Below, one piece after another: positions 30,720-41,757 of a stretch of 64,000 nucleotides of DNA. Position 1 is the stretch's first letter; each line of letters opens with the position of its first letter. A program made the position numbers and the translations under genes. The notes under the pieces were generated by a model, which saw nothing but the letters and a program-made list of their open reading frames with translations, did not search any database and was not told the origin of the DNA. The DNA is from Vicugna pacos. Its lineage: Eukaryota > Chordata > Mammalia > Artiodactyla > Camelidae. Location of the stretch: positions 19,315,501-19,379,500 of the forward strand of contig NC_133020.1 in assembly GCF_048564905.1 (NCBI RefSeq), given 5' to 3'.

Positions 30720-31410
30720 ATGAGTTACGCACTGAGCCCCTACCCGCCGAGGCCGAACCGGAGGGAGGGCTGGAGGGAGGGCACGTGGGAGGGACGTGCC
30801 GCGCGCAGGGAGAGCAGGCCTGGTCTGCGCGGGGGCCTGGGAGGAGACGGTGCAGCGCACAGAACACTTCGCGGGGACCCAACTTTTTAGAATCATGGAA
30901 GATTTGTCTGAAGCAGCCCCGGGGACGCCGCAACCTGAAGGGCGAACAGGGGTTAGCCCGATGGGGGGCAGCCCTGGGGCGGAGACGAGAGGGCAGTGCA
31001 TGCTGGGAAGGGGGAGGGGCAGGGCCACGGCCCTGGGGGGCGGGGCCTCGGAGGGGCCGCGGACACAGTGAGAAAGGGGGCCGTGGAAGACGGGGAGCTG
31101 GGCGCCGGGCTTCGGGATCGGACCGGGCGGGGGCCTCCTGACGGTCCCCCAGGCGCGGCGGGAAAGCCCTGGAAGGTCCTGAGCCGAGAGCGACGTGGTG
31201 AGGTGCCGAGCTTGCGAACAGCCGCCCTGGTTGCTGAATGCAGCACGGAAGGGGAAAGCCCCCTTCCTCTGGTCCAGGGGAGATGGGGGTGACTGGGGAC
31301 CGACGGGGGGTGGCGGAGGGAGGGCGCGGCCCAGAGATGCCGGGGAGGGAAGACGGCCCCAGGCGGCTTCACACGCGGATGCGCTCGCGCCAGGTACTTC
31401 CTCCGCCCGC
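30720..31410. promoter_or_regulatory. CpG island, candidate promoter
   Basis: About 690 bp of high G+C with roughly 60 CpG dinucleotides, an observed/expected ratio that I estimate by eye at near 0.75. It contains a GGGGCGGGGCC GC-box (about 31036) and a 'gcatgctgggaa' motif (about 30998) resembling the ZNF143 site found in many CpG-island promoters. There is no TATA box. Frames of up to 247 codons (minus, 30696-31439) are composition-driven. No downstream coding exon could be identified on either strand, so an associated transcript would be non-coding or have its exons outside the window. Confidence 0.6.
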
Positions 31411-31639
31411 CCTGCCGCTCTGTTTTGTCTGGGAAGCACCTACTCATCTCTCAAGAATCACTTCTCCTAAATGACCACGACTAGTAAGAAAAAATTACAT
31501 AACGGTGGCGTGAAATCGTTTCTCTATCGTTTTCTTGACAGTGCGTTTCGGTGCGCTTTGTTTAGCTGAATTAATAATGAGCCTATAATGACTTTCAGGG
31601 AAGAATCTGCTCCATCCCAGTGGCTCAATCTGAGCGGCT
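31411..31639. other. Unassigned sequence
   Basis: No repeat is recognised. It may already belong to the L1M 3' region that follows. Confidence 0.35.
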
Positions 31640-32530
31640 GTGAGTAATAAAATAGGTAAGGATACGGACAGGTGATAACCAGTAGAATGGACTAGGGTAC
31701 ATGTTCCCCAGCCCATCCTGATATGAATGATTGGATAAATAAATGCAGAAACAGAAGAAAGAAGAGCAGCTCTTTCTCACGGCAGAATTCCAGCTAATGA
31801 ATGCAGAAGAAGTGAGAGAAGTAGAAAGCCGCAATCTGGCAACACCACAAAAAACTGTGGCAGGTGCGAGTCGTGGATGTAATGAATGTAAAACGCGAAA
31901 ATACAACGAAAACATGGTATCTGCAGAGTCTCAGAGCGTCTCCTCCCAAGGTGTTTATTAGTTACAAAGGGAAGACAGTCACTTAACGGGGGCGAAGCCT
32001 AGCGGACACCACCTCAACCAAGCGGTCAAAGTTAACGTCCCCAGGAATGAGAGGCGGCAACGGCAGGACCCTCTGAGACGGGGGCAGCGTCACACCTGCG
32101 GGGGTCTCGCCCAGCACAGCCTCCGTCCAGCCGTGAGGAAACACCAGACAGGTCCAGACGCAGGGACGTTCTACAAAGTCACCAGCCAGTGCTTTTCGAA
32201 AAAGTCAACGTTGTAAAACTGATTAAAAAAAAAAAAAAAGACGAGGAACGATACCAGATTAGAGGAGACGGCGGCGAAGTATAACCAGACGGGGGGTAGG
32301 ACTCGGGAGCGGACCTGCGCCTGAAAAAAGAACAAGTCGGCCAAGTTTGAATACGGTCTATAATTAGGTGAGAGCATCTCATCAACGTGAACTTCCTAGT
32401 TCTGGTCACTGAACCGCGGTTATTTAAGATGCTAACAGTTGAGCGAACTGGGTGTGGGGTAGAAGGGAACCCTGTACTATTTTTACAACTTTTGTAAGTC
32501 TGAAATTATTTCAAAATGAAAAGTAAAAAC
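31640..32530 (+). mobile_element. Old L1M LINE 3' UTR, sense
   Basis: The recalled L1M (ME-type) 3' UTR is present in order: 'gattggataaataaatgca', 'gcagctctttctcacggca', 'gaattccagctaatgaatg', 'accaagcggtcaaagttaa', 'gttctacaaagtcaccagc', 'gagcatctcatcaacgtga', 'gaactgggtgtggggtag' and the terminal 'gtctgaaattatttcaaaa' with an A-rich tail. No coding part. Ancient. Confidence 0.8.
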
Positions 32531-32547
32531 AAACAAACAAATAAAAA

Positions 32548-32976
32548 AGAAGGAAGGAAATAATGCTATTTGTAGCAACATGGATGGTCCTAGAGATGAT
32601 CACATTAAGTGAAGTAAGAGACAAATATCACATGAGATCATTTATATGTAATATCAAAACAAAAAATGACACAAATGAACTTATTGACCAAACAGAAGCA
32701 AACTGACAGACATAGACAACAAACTTATGGTTGCCAAAGGTGAAGTGGGGGGAGGGATAAATTAGGAGTTTGAGATTAACAGAGTACCACTATATATAAA
32801 ATAGATAAACAGCAAGGACCTCCTGTATCGCATGGGGAATTATACCTGATATCTTATAATAACTTATAGTGGAAAAGAATCTGAAAAATAATATATATAT
32901 TATTATTATATTATTCAGTTTTTTATATATATATATAAAAACCTGAATCACTTTGCTATACACCTGAAACTAATAG
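32548..32976 (+). mobile_element. L1 3' end, sense
   Basis: 'gcaacatggatggtcctag', 'acaaatgaacttattgacc', 'aaacttatggttgccaaag', 'gataaattaggagtttgag', 'gaaaagaatctgaaaaata' and the terminal 'acacctgaaactaatagca'. It lies right behind the A-rich tail of the old L1M, a common landing site. About 430 bp. Confidence 0.9.
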
Positions 32977-33008
32977 CAAAAACAAAAACAAAAACAAAAA
33001 CAAACAAC
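32977..33008. repeat. (CAAAAA)n tail repeat
   Basis: About five CAAAAA units form the tail of the L1 3' end. Confidence 0.9.
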
Positions 33009-33194
33009 AGTCTCTCACGCATCCCTTGAGATGGTGGAGTTGATCGCATCCTCCTTGGTGCCTGCTCTGCGTGCTCTCTTATCACCCTGTCTCACAGTGT
33101 GTATCACCCTTTACCACACTTACTTGCTTTCTTGTAGATCTACCGTTTACGTGCATTTGTGCAGGGCTATTATTTTTAACCTCTGACTCTTCAG
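33009..33194. other. Unassigned sequence
   Basis: Nothing recognised. Confidence 0.4.
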
Positions 33195-33300
33195 TGTATA
33201 TAACAAGTGACAAATACAAGGCACTAACAAATTCATTAACTCATCCAACAACTTTGATGTGCCAGGTCTTATGCTAGGGCATGAAACCCAGTGGTGGGGT
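33195..33300 (-). mobile_element. L2-type 3' fragment, antisense
   Basis: 'caaattcattaactcatcca', 'acaactttgatgtgccagg' and 'tcttatgctagggcatgaa' resemble antisense L2. Diverged. Confidence 0.45.
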
Positions 33301-33477
33301 TTTTCCAAGTGGCCACCAGGGTAGGGTGGCGTTGGACCAATCGGGGGGAACTCTGAAGAGTGAGGCTGGGGCTGTGATGGAGCAAATGAAGGCTGCCGTG
33401 TGGGTCCATGACTGGTACACTGGAGAGAGCTTCCCCAAGGAAGTGACAGCTAAGGGCATAACTAAAGGTGGATCAAG

Positions 33478-33491
33478 AATTATATAGCCAA
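33478..33491. repeat. Probable target-site duplication, left copy
   Basis: 'aattatatagccaa' pairs with 'aattgtacagccaa' at 35182-35195: 12 of 14 bases agree. Confidence 0.6.
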
Positions 33492-35181
33492 GATCCCTAT
33501 CAAATTACCCAGGACATTTTTCACAGAAGTAGAACACTTAAAAATAAATCCTGAAATTTATACGGAATCACAAAAGACCAAGAATTGCCAAAGCAATACT
33601 GAAGAAAAAGAACAAAGCTGGAGGAACGACCCTCCCAGACTTCAGACAATAACACAGAGCTACAGTAATCAAAACAGAGTGGTACTGGAACAAAAACAGA
33701 CATACGGATCAAAGGAACAGAAGAGAGAGCCCAAAAATGAACCCACAGACCTACAGTCAATTGATCTTCAACAAAGGAGGCAAGAATATACAATGGGGGA
33801 AAGACAGTCTCTTCCACTGGTGGTGTCAGGAAAACTGGAAAAGCAGCATGTGAATCTATGAAGTTAGAACACTCCCTCACTCCACACACAAAAGTAAACT
33901 CAAAATGGCTTATAGACTTAAATATAAGACAAGATGCTATAAACCTCCTAAAAGAAAACACAGGCAAAACATTATCTGACATAAATCTTAGCAATGTTCT
34001 CCTAGGCCAGTCTACCCAGGTGATGGAAATAAAAGCAAAAATGAACAAATGGGACCTAATCAAACTTACAGGGTTTTGCACAGCAAAGGAAACCATGAGC
34101 AAAACAAAATGACAACCTACGTAATGGGAGAAAATATTTGCAAATGATGCGACTGACAAAGGTTTAATTTCCAGACTATATATAAACAACTCATATAACT
34201 TAATAGCAAAAAAAAAAATTAAAAACCCAATCCAAAAATAGGCAGAAGACCTAAACAAGCAGTTCTCCAATGAAGACATACAGCCAACAGGCACATGAAA
34301 AAATGCTCAGTGTCACTAGTTATCAGAGAAAAGTAAATGAAAACTGCCATGAGGAATCACCTCACACCAGTCAGAATGGCCATCATTAAAAAGTCCACAA
34401 ACCATAAAAGCTGGAGAGGCTGTGGAGAAAAGGGAGCCCTCCTGCACTGTGGTGGGAATGCAGTTTGTTATAGCCATTATGGAAAACAGTACAGAGATTC
34501 TTCAAAAAACTAAAAACAGACTTAATATGATCCAGCAATCCCACTCTTGGGCATATATCCAGGAGGAACTCAGATTCGAAAAGATACATGCACCACAATG
34601 TTCATGACAGCACTATATACAACAGCCAAGACACGGAAATAACTTAAATGTCCACTGACAGATGACTGGGTAAAGAAGTTGTGGTACATATATATACAAT
34701 GGAATACTACTCAGCCATAAAACAGAATAAAATAATGTCATTTGCAGCAACATGGATGGGTCTGAAGATCATCATTCTAAGTGAAGGAAGCCAGAAGGAA
34801 AAAGGAAAATGGCACAGATATCACTCATATGTGGAATCTAAAAGAGAAAAAAAGAAAGAAAAGAAAACAGAAATCACTAATGAACTTATCTGCAAAACAG
34901 AAACAGACTCACAGACATAGTAAACAAACTTATGGTTACCGGGGGAGAGGGGGTAGGAAGGGATAAATTGGGCGTTCCAGATGTGCAAATGCTAACTACT
35001 ATGTAGAAAATAGATAGACAGGCTGCTTCTGTAGAGCCCAGGGAACTATATTCAACATCTTACAGTAACCTATAATGAAAAAGAACATGCAAACAAATAC
35101 ATGTATGTACGGTACGACTGAAACACTGTGCTGCACCCAGAAACTGACACATTGTAACTGACTGTACTTCAATAAAAAAAA
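33492..35181 (+). mobile_element. 5'-truncated L1 with the 3' part of ORF2, about 1.7 kb
   Basis: This is the longest of the younger L1 copies here. It starts inside ORF2 ('tacccaggacatttttcac', 'gccaaagcaatactgaaga', 'agagtggtactggaacaaa'), passes 'gggagaaaatatttgcaaa', 'gtcagaatggccatcatta' and 'cagcaatcccactcttggg', and ends with the ORF2 C-terminus at 34681-34920 (..MEYYSAIKQNKIMSF..) and a 260-bp 3' UTR ending 'gactgtacttcaataaaa'. The reading frame is open only in pieces (for example 33858-34112), so it is dead. The reverse transcriptase and endonuclease parts were never copied in. Confidence 0.95.
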
Positions 35182-35195
35182 AATTGTACAGCCAA
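35182..35195. repeat. Probable target-site duplication, right copy
   Basis: See 33478-33491. It lies immediately after the A tail of the L1. Confidence 0.6.
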
Positions 35196-35224
35196 AAAGG
35201 GGTGGAGAAAGAATGTTCCAGTTA

Positions 35225-36310
35225 GAACAACAACAACAAAAAAGGCACGTACGTAAGTCCGCAGGGAAGAGAGAACAGAGAATTTGGGACACTGCATATT
35301 GGCTGCAGGGTCCAGGGTGAGGAGAGGGACGGGAGAGGTGAAGCTGAGCTAGGCGCCAGGGCTGGGTGATCCAGGGGCAGGTGTGCCAGGATGGGGGCTT
35401 TGCTCTGGGAGGGAAGGCTCTGGGCACACAGTGACGGGGGAGGCAGCAGACCATCTAGGGGGCTGCTTTACTGATTGATGAAAAGCTTCTAGCCTGGGCA
35501 ACTAGAGAAGGAATGCAGTTTTGGAGGGAAAAGAGGACGGAGCAGGGATGGCTAGCAGGTACAGAATACACACAGCCTGTCATCAACTCTGCTGAGGACG
35601 GGTATTTCCTATCTTCAGAGTTCAGTCACTATGTCTCCAAACCCGTATTTTCAAAAGAGAGAATCAGATTTCTGTGTTGGCTCCAATCAGCTGTGACCTT
35701 GGTGTTTTCATGGGTGTGCCTGGGGAGTGTCAGTGTTCCGCGGCATAAATAAAGTAACCTGAAAATATCTTTTCCATGGGGGATGTGGAAGGGGTTCTCA
35801 GAAATGGGGGTTTACAGAGGAAAGGCATCTCAGGAGGTCGCTGTAGGACATCCAAGTACGATGTCCAAGAGGAGGCGGCTAGTCCCATTGGATGCTCGGA
35901 GGAGAGACGTGGCTGAAGACACTCACGTTTGGGCATCAGCAGCACCTAGGTGAGTGAGGCCAGGGAAGCCACTGGCACCACCCAGGTAGAGCGGGGGAGA
36001 GGAGCAATTGGGGGGGCAGAAGCCAGGAACAGGCACACCTGAGGGAAAGGTCAGGGAAGGGAGCCAGCGAAGGTCTCGGGGAAGCTGGACAGGGAGGGAA
36101 CGCAGTCTCAGCGGCTGAGGGCTCAGCTGTGCTGAGGATGCTGGAGGCGCCGGACCAGGGCAGGGACGGAGGGATCCGAGTGAGACAGGTGGGGCCATGG
36201 TTTCCAAGGTGATGCACAGGAAAGAGGAAGCAGTCAGTGGGGCTGAGGGTGAGGCGGAGGCAGGGACCATCTGCTGAGAATATGGGAAGTGGGGAGACAG
36301 GTTCCAGGAG
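35225..36310 (-). mobile_element. L2 LINE, antisense, diverged
   Basis: 'ctagcctgggcaactagag' matches antisense L2 'ggcctgagcaactggaag', 'aggacatccaagtacgatgt' matches 'agacatccaagtggagatgt', and 'cagagaatttgggacactg' precedes them. The right half is weaker. Conserved order over several hundred bases makes it an L2 remnant rather than chance. The 236-codon minus frame at 35936-36646 is not supported as a gene. Confidence 0.55.
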
Positions 36311-36994
36311 GTTTAGCACATGTTTGAAAAAGCTATTGTGGAGAAAGGGGTAAAGGAAACTGAGAAACGAAAAAGAATTTCCGAGCAGCCCCCGAGGGCC
36401 GAGCTGAGGTTGGAGATCCCGAATCTGAAAGAACATGGGTTTCTGTGTTGTGCGCTCCACTTCTGGGGAAGGAACAGAGAGCCTGGCTGGGGCTGGCTCG
36501 GGTCTGGGCTGGGCTTGCGGGCGGCCGCGTGGGCACAGGCCTCCCGGTGGAACCCCCGGGGGGCCGCCCAGCCCTGCCGCTCCTGTGGGTGTGGCGTCGG
36601 CCCAGCTGCCCCCTTTATGTGAGACCTCCTCCCCTCCTCCGTCCATCCTGTGTTGACAGAAGGCTCCTGCGTGCTTTTCAGGACTGAGTCCACAAGGCTG
36701 CTCCTCTGTGCAAGCTCCTCTCCTCCGTCAGAGCTCCACGCCGTGTGCGGACTTGGACTTCTTGTCTCCTGGTGTGTCCGGTGAAGGCGAGCCCTTCACC
36801 CCCAGCTTCCCTGGGGGCCTGGGTCTTGTCTGGTTCAGCTCGGAGCATCCCTGTCCTGGACTCCACCACCGGAGGGACTGCGTGGGTGCAGAGCTAGGCT
36901 GTAACACGAGTGCCTTTGGGAGATGGACGGTGGGGAACCCGTTCATCTGCCTTTGCAGATTTCCTTCTCCACGGACACTTAGAGTCAGCCATCA
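36311..36994. other. Unassigned GC-rich sequence
   Basis: No repeat is recognised. A short GC-rich patch with CpGs lies at 36500-36600. 'ctgcgtgcttttcag' at 36668-36682 is a fair splice acceptor, and 'atctgcctttgcag' ends near 36959. No clear matching donors are seen. Confidence 0.35.
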
Positions 36995-37070
36995 GTCTCG
37001 CTCACCTCGTAGATAAGGAGACTGAAATGGAGGTCTGGAAATCTTAAGTATTACCCAAGGTGATGCAACT
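36995..37070 (-). repeat. MIR fragment, antisense
   Basis: 'cctcgtagataaggagact' and 'gaaatggaggtctggaaat', then 'attacccaaggtgatgca', match 'attttacagatgaggaaactgaggcacaga...cttgcccaaggtcac'. Confidence 0.65.
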
Positions 37071-37079
37071 GCTCTTTCT

Positions 37080-38051
37080 TTTCTTAATTCACAGACTTTT
37101 GGGGAGCAATTTTTAGGTTTACAGAAAAAATTGGGGGAAAGTACAGCAAATTTGTGTATATCCTTTGCCCCCACCTTCATTCTCCTGTACTGCTAAATCT
37201 TGCATGAGCCTGGCACATTTCTTCCACTTGATGAGCCCATATTGATATGTTATTAACTAACATCTACAGTTTACAGAAGCTCCCGCTTCCTGTTGTTCAT
37301 TTGATGAGCTTTGACAGGAGTGCAGTGACATGTAACTACCACCACAGTAGCACCCAGGCTAGTTTCGCTGCTCTGACATCCCCTGTGCTCCACCCATCCA
37401 TCCCCGAGTTATTGGCAACCACCGGTCCTGTAACTGTCTCTTGTAGCTTTGCCCTTCCCAGAATATCACATGGGCAGAACCATACAGTGTGTAGCCTGCT
37501 CAGATTGGCTTTTTTCACTTAGCATAAACTTTTAAGCTTCCTCATGTCTTTTCATAGCTTGATAACTCATTTCTCTTCAGTGCTGAATTAATATTCCATT
37601 GTCTGGGTGTTTATCATTCATCTATTGAAGGGCATCTTGGTTGCTTGCAGGCGTTGGCAATTTTGAATGAAGCTGCTAGAAACATTTGGGTGCCAGTTTT
37701 GCACAGAAATAAGTTTCCCACTCATTTGGGTCAACGCCAAGGAGTGGGACTGCTGGGTCGTAAGGTATGAGTGTTCAGTTTTGTCAGAGACTGCCCAGCT
37801 GCCCTCCAAAGTGGCTGCACCACTTTGCATTCCCAGCAGCGAGGAACGAGAGCTCCTGTTGCTCCGCGTCCTCCCCTCGCTGGGCGCTGTCAGTGCTTTC
37901 AGTTTCAGCCGTTCTAACAGGTGTGCAGGCGTATCTCACTGCTGTTCAAATGTGTGATCCCTAATGACATATGATGTGAGCATCTTTTTACGTGCCCATT
38001 TGCAGTCTGTGTATCTTCTTTGATAAAGTGTCTGTTCAGATCCTTTCCCCA
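37080..38051 (-). mobile_element. Old L1M LINE 3' region, antisense
   Basis: Clear landmarks in order: 'gcaatttttaggtttacag', 'gtagcctgctcagattggc', 'ttcacttagcataaacttt', 'ttgcttgcaggcgttggca', 'gagtgggactgctgggtcg', 'gtctgttcagatcctttcc'. It is interrupted by a Vic-1 SINE and resumes for a short distance after 38141. Without open frames. Confidence 0.88.
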
Positions 38052-38141
38052 ACTTTTTTTTTAGTGGAGATACTGGGGATTGAACCCAGGACCTCAGGCA
38101 TGCTAAGCATGCGCTCTACCACTGAGCTATATCCTCCCCTC
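38052..38141 (-). mobile_element. Vic-1-type camelid SINE inserted in an L1M
   Basis: After a nine-base T run: 'agtggagatactggggattg', 'aacccaggacctcaggcatg', 'ctaagcatgcgctctaccac' and 'tgagctatatcctcccct'. The body is close to consensus with a short tail. No clear target duplication is recognised. Confidence 0.93.
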
Positions 38142-38199
38142 ACATTCTACTTTTCTTTTAAGTCACATATTGCGTAAGCCACACAGGTGACCGGTGGTT

Positions 38200-38248
38200 T
38201 GTGTGTATGCACGTGTGCGCACGTATGTGTGTATGTACCTGCGTGTGT
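38200..38248. repeat. Degenerate GT/GC/TA alternating tract
   Basis: Near-perfect purine-pyrimidine alternation ('gtgtgtatgcacgtgtgcgc' and onward). Z-DNA-prone. It is translated in open frames that are not genes. Confidence 0.75.
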
Positions 38249-38837
38249 TGCGCTCCGTGCTCCTCCCTCCCCAGTGCTGGTCCTCCGTCTCTCTCTCACT
38301 GGATTCATCCTATGTTTCAGGTTCCTCTAAATCATGGATGGTTAGTCATGAGCACAGAGGGCTGCTCTACATACGATCCCAGACCCCATTCACCCTCAGA
38401 GGCATCAAAGGAGGAGGAGAGCTGCAGAGAGAGGACCAGGGAGCCACAGGGAACAAAGTGTGGCCAGGGAGGACAGGGAGGCGTGAATGCCTCACCCCGG
38501 GGCTGGGAGAGGGCGGCATCCTGCCCCCCGCACCCCTCGTCCTCTGGGTGCCATGGCCTATGACAGGGCCACTGTGATAGAGGAAGGGGAGGAGGTTATA
38601 AAGCCAGAGGAGTTGGGGGGGCTCAGAGGCTTTTGAGGTTGTGAACTTTTAGCGATGTTTTTCGATGTTTGGGACCCAGGGGCTTTTGGCCTGTGGGATC
38701 TGAGGGTTTTCTTCCAGTCCCGTCCCGCCTCATCCTGGGCTGGGGGTCTCCCCAGGGAGGAACCAATGAGTCAGGCAGGGGCTGAGATGCACAGACAGAA
38801 CCCGGGCGCTCAGGGAAGAAAACATGGATCTACTGGG
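38249..38837. other. Unassigned sequence
   Basis: No gene or repeat is recognised. Confidence 0.4.
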
Positions 38838-39050
38838 GACGTGCTAAGGGCCGGGGCCTTCATGCACGTTGGCTGTTTTAATTCTTTCTTCAACTCTAGG
38901 AACCTGGTACTATTTCCCTTCGTTTTACACTGAGAAAACTCAGGCACAGGGAGATGAAGTAGTTTGTCTAGATTACACAGCTTACACGTAGGAGGCCAGA
39001 ATTTGAACCCAGGTAGAGCTGACTCCAAATTCCTGCTCACCCCGCCGTGT
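38838..39050 (-). repeat. MIR SINE, antisense
   Basis: 'aggaacctggtactatttcc', 'gttttacactgagaaaactc', 'aggcacagggagatgaagt' and 'gaatttgaacccaggtaga' match antisense MIR nearly throughout. Confidence 0.88.
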
Positions 39051-40489
39051 TTCCTCTGTAAAATTCCTTCTACACACCCCAGGCTTTTCCACGACAACAG
39101 AAAGCTGGGGGAGATTGAGGGCAGACTCCGGCGAGGGGTTCAGACGTGCACACGATCCGGTGTGCAAAGTGATCCCAGCGCCAGCCCCACCCAGCCAGGG
39201 CTGCTGCAGGCGCCCCCCACCGCCCGGGCTCCTCGGACACCTGGAGCCAAACTCATCACCCCCATTTAATGTTTAAAATAGGCAGGACTTGCGTTATTGT
39301 CTGCTTGGCTGGGAAGAAGCCAGGCGATCTCAAGCCCCTTGTGTTAAGAGCACAGGGGGAGCCTCACCTTGTCTGGGCCACCGCATGCTTCTAATAACTG
39401 CCTGCTGAGGCCCCGGGAGATGCGGCGAAGGGTCTCGGACTCACCTGGTAAGCACAGTGTCCAGGTGAGGGGGTCACAGAGGGACTCTGCTCGCAGCTGG
39501 CAGGGGCCCTGGAGCGAATGCAGGAGCAGCCACTGCAAACATCTCTCCGGGTTTAGGGGAGCCCTTGCCAGAGTGGGTGGCAGGAATTACTCTCAGCGTT
39601 ATATTGCCTAATGTCTCTCCTCCGGGCGTCCATCCAGCTCCACCTCAGATCCCTCCCTTGCAACACCACCTTCTAAGTGCAGCTGCCCTCCTCAGGCCTC
39701 CTGAAGTTCTTTTGACGGAGACTCACCCCCGTGTGCTCCAAGGTTCTCTTCTCCTCCAGCCCTGCTCTGCCTGTCAGGCCTGTGTTCACCACCGTACCCT
39801 TCTTCCTTTGCAAGCTCGGGGCTCATACCCTCAGTATCTCTCTAGTCCCCAAACCACCCCTCCCCCACAGAGCCTTCCCCTCCTCCAGCTCCAGCGACCC
39901 GTCTTCTTAGTCCCCCCGCAAGGCTGATGGCTGTGCCCAGCCCAGAGCGGGGAGGTTTTCTGCCTTAACTTTGGTGGAACCCACAGCACACTCTGGCCAG
40001 CTCTTTCTTCATAGCGTTGAAACGCTCCGTCTCTCAGCAGGACAGTTTGCTGGGCCTTTCACAGAAGAAGCTCTCAGCCTGGGCTCTGAGTCTTGGGCAT
40101 CAAATCTTGTGCCCTCAGACCTCCCAGGGCCCTGGGGAGCTCCGAGTGTGTGCGTGTGCATGTGCGCGTGTGTTTCAGTCCAGGGGGATTTACGTTCCCC
40201 TACTTAGTGCTTTGTTGTTTTAATTACGGTTGAGTGAACATTTTCATCTATTTTAACTACGTACTTACTACTAGACAAGGCCCCTGACGTCGAGGGGTTA
40301 GGGTCTGGATCACGGGGTTTGCAGGAAGAACACATATTGGGGGGAACACAGAGAAACGCAGATGAGGCATTGTGCCATTGTCAGCATCCCTGGGCTGGTG
40401 GCAGGGGTGGGTCCGTGGGTACACCGTGGCAGTCAGAGCAACGGGAGGGAGGCCGAGGCCAGTAACCACTCAGTCACTCACACATCCCT
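39051..40489. other. Unassigned stretch (about 1.4 kb)
   Basis: No repeat or gene is recognised. A short alternating GT/GC tract is at 40145-40173. 'acctg|gtaagcac' at about 39449 is a good donor-like site without a clear partner. A 120-codon plus frame at 39565-39927 is proline/leucine-rich and has no domain. Confidence 0.35.
40145..40173. repeat. Short GT/GC alternating tract
   Basis: 'gtgtgtgcgtgtgcatgtgc' and onward. Confidence 0.75.
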
Positions 40490-40663
40490 TTCAGGGCGAT
40501 TGTGGGGTCCCTGCTCTGTGTCCAACATGATGATAGAACCTGGGGAGGGACAGACAAATTAGATTTTTGTGTTCCAAGTACATCAGTATAACAGGACATA
40601 CGAAGTGTCAAAACTGAAGCTGACACGTGGGCTCTAGAGGGCCAAGAATAGGAACCTCTAAGC
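40490..40663 (-). mobile_element. L2-like sequence, antisense
   Basis: Loosely similar to the part of antisense L2 that precedes 'ggcttcctggaggaggtgac', which itself lies in the tandem duplication that follows. Confidence 0.4.
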
Positions 40664-40918
40664 CAGACTAGGGAGCCAGGGAAAGCTTCCTGGAGGAGGT
40701 GACATCTGGATGGAAATGAGCCGTTAGATTTTCATAGAACTTTGTGGCTCACAAATTACTGTCACATTCAGTATCTGGTATAAGTTTATCCAGACTAGGG
40801 AGCCGGGGAAGGCTTCCTGGAGGAGGTGACATCTGGATGGAGACGAGACCTTCAGATTCTCGTGGCACTTTATGGCTAGCAAATTGCTTCCACATTCATT
40901 ATCTGATATAATTTTCTC
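40664..40918. repeat. Tandem duplication, two copies of a 127-bp unit
   Basis: Copy 1 is 40664-40790 and copy 2 is 40791-40918. Both start 'cagactagggagcc', share 'cttcctggaggaggtgacat' and 'ctggatgga', and end in the similar 'attcagtatctggtataa' and 'attcattatctgatataa'. By eye they are roughly 80-85% identical, with a one-base length difference, so the duplication is old. The unit joins L2-like and MIR-like sequence, so it is a local segmental event and not a transposon. Confidence 0.9.
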
Positions 40919-40929
40919 CACAGCCTTTT

Positions 40930-41032
40930 GAAGTTGCCCTGAGATGAAATATTATCCCAGTTTTACACATTACACGTGGAAGAGGGGCCCGGAGTGCCCA
41001 GGATTAAGTGGATTGTTCAAAGTCACACACAC
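40930..41032 (-). repeat. MIR SINE, antisense
   Basis: 'gatgaaatattatcccagt', 'tttacacattacacgtgga' and 'ttgttcaaagtcacacaca' match antisense MIR. Its left part may extend into copy 2 of the tandem duplication. Confidence 0.65.
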
Positions 41033-41668
41033 TCACACACCCTCCCCAAGGTGGCCAGCCTCCTGCTTCCTGTTTGGGGCTCTTTCAGCTCACGGCCAGG
41101 TGGCCTGCACCCCCATGCCCACACCAACCAGTTTTGCTGAATGAAGCTGAAGGCGAGATGGCAACTTTCTGATAGTCCCAGGCAGGCTTCCTGGAATTGA
41201 TGTGGGGGAGCTGGGGGACACCTCAGAATAGCCTGCCTGGGACTCCACCCCCAGGAAATCCCCGGGCCTGCGGCCCCTCTGACGGGCACTCTGACCATCT
41301 GCCCCCGTGCACCGAGATCCCAGCTGCTCACGGCTACTTCCGGCGTCCTCCTCTCGTCTGGCCATGGGCTGGATGCCGGGCAGTGGGTGGATGCGAGTGG
41401 GAAGTCCACTAATTGCTGTGGCCTCTGCTTCTGGGGAATTCCACCCTCACCCCCATGGCCCTGTACAGCCATCAAAATACGCTTGTTTTCTTTAAAATTA
41501 GGAAGTAATTGACACCTGTCACTCAGAGTGATCAGAGCTCTGTTCCCCCGTGTCTTCATTTCTTCCCCCTTCCTCTCCTGACCTCTGCCCCAGGGGCCTT
41601 GATCATTAAAGACTCTGTTAGTTGCAATCTTTGGATGAATAGGGGGGCATTTGAATTCTTTTCATTAG
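41033..41668. other. Unassigned sequence
   Basis: Nothing recognised. A 178-codon minus frame (41023-41559) has no domain. Confidence 0.4.
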
Positions 41669-41757
41669 TTTTTTTAAAATTGAAGTATAGTCAGTTACAA
41701 TGTGTCAGTTTCTGATGTACGGCATCATGTCCCCGTCATGCGTGTATGTACATATTG
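41669..41757 (-). mobile_element. L1 3'-end stub, antisense
   Basis: 'aattgaagtatagtcagtt', 'acaatgtgtcagtttctga' and 'tgtacggcatcatgtcccc' are the extreme 3' end of the same L1 variant as at 26293. About 90 bp. Confidence 0.85.

Noticed and set aside
30696-31439. 247-codon minus frame and several plus frames in the CpG island
   Set aside because: Proline, arginine and glycine-rich peptides follow from CpG-island composition; no domain.
31625-31915. 96-codon minus frame
   Set aside because: Antisense of the L1M 3' UTR.
33521-34294. 257-codon minus-strand open frame
   Set aside because: It is the antisense shadow of L1 ORF2 in the sense L1 at 33492-35181; its hydrophobic look comes from the complement of an A-rich coding strand.
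35936-36646. 236-codon minus frame
   Set aside because: It begins in L2-derived sequence and runs into GC-rich DNA; no domain.
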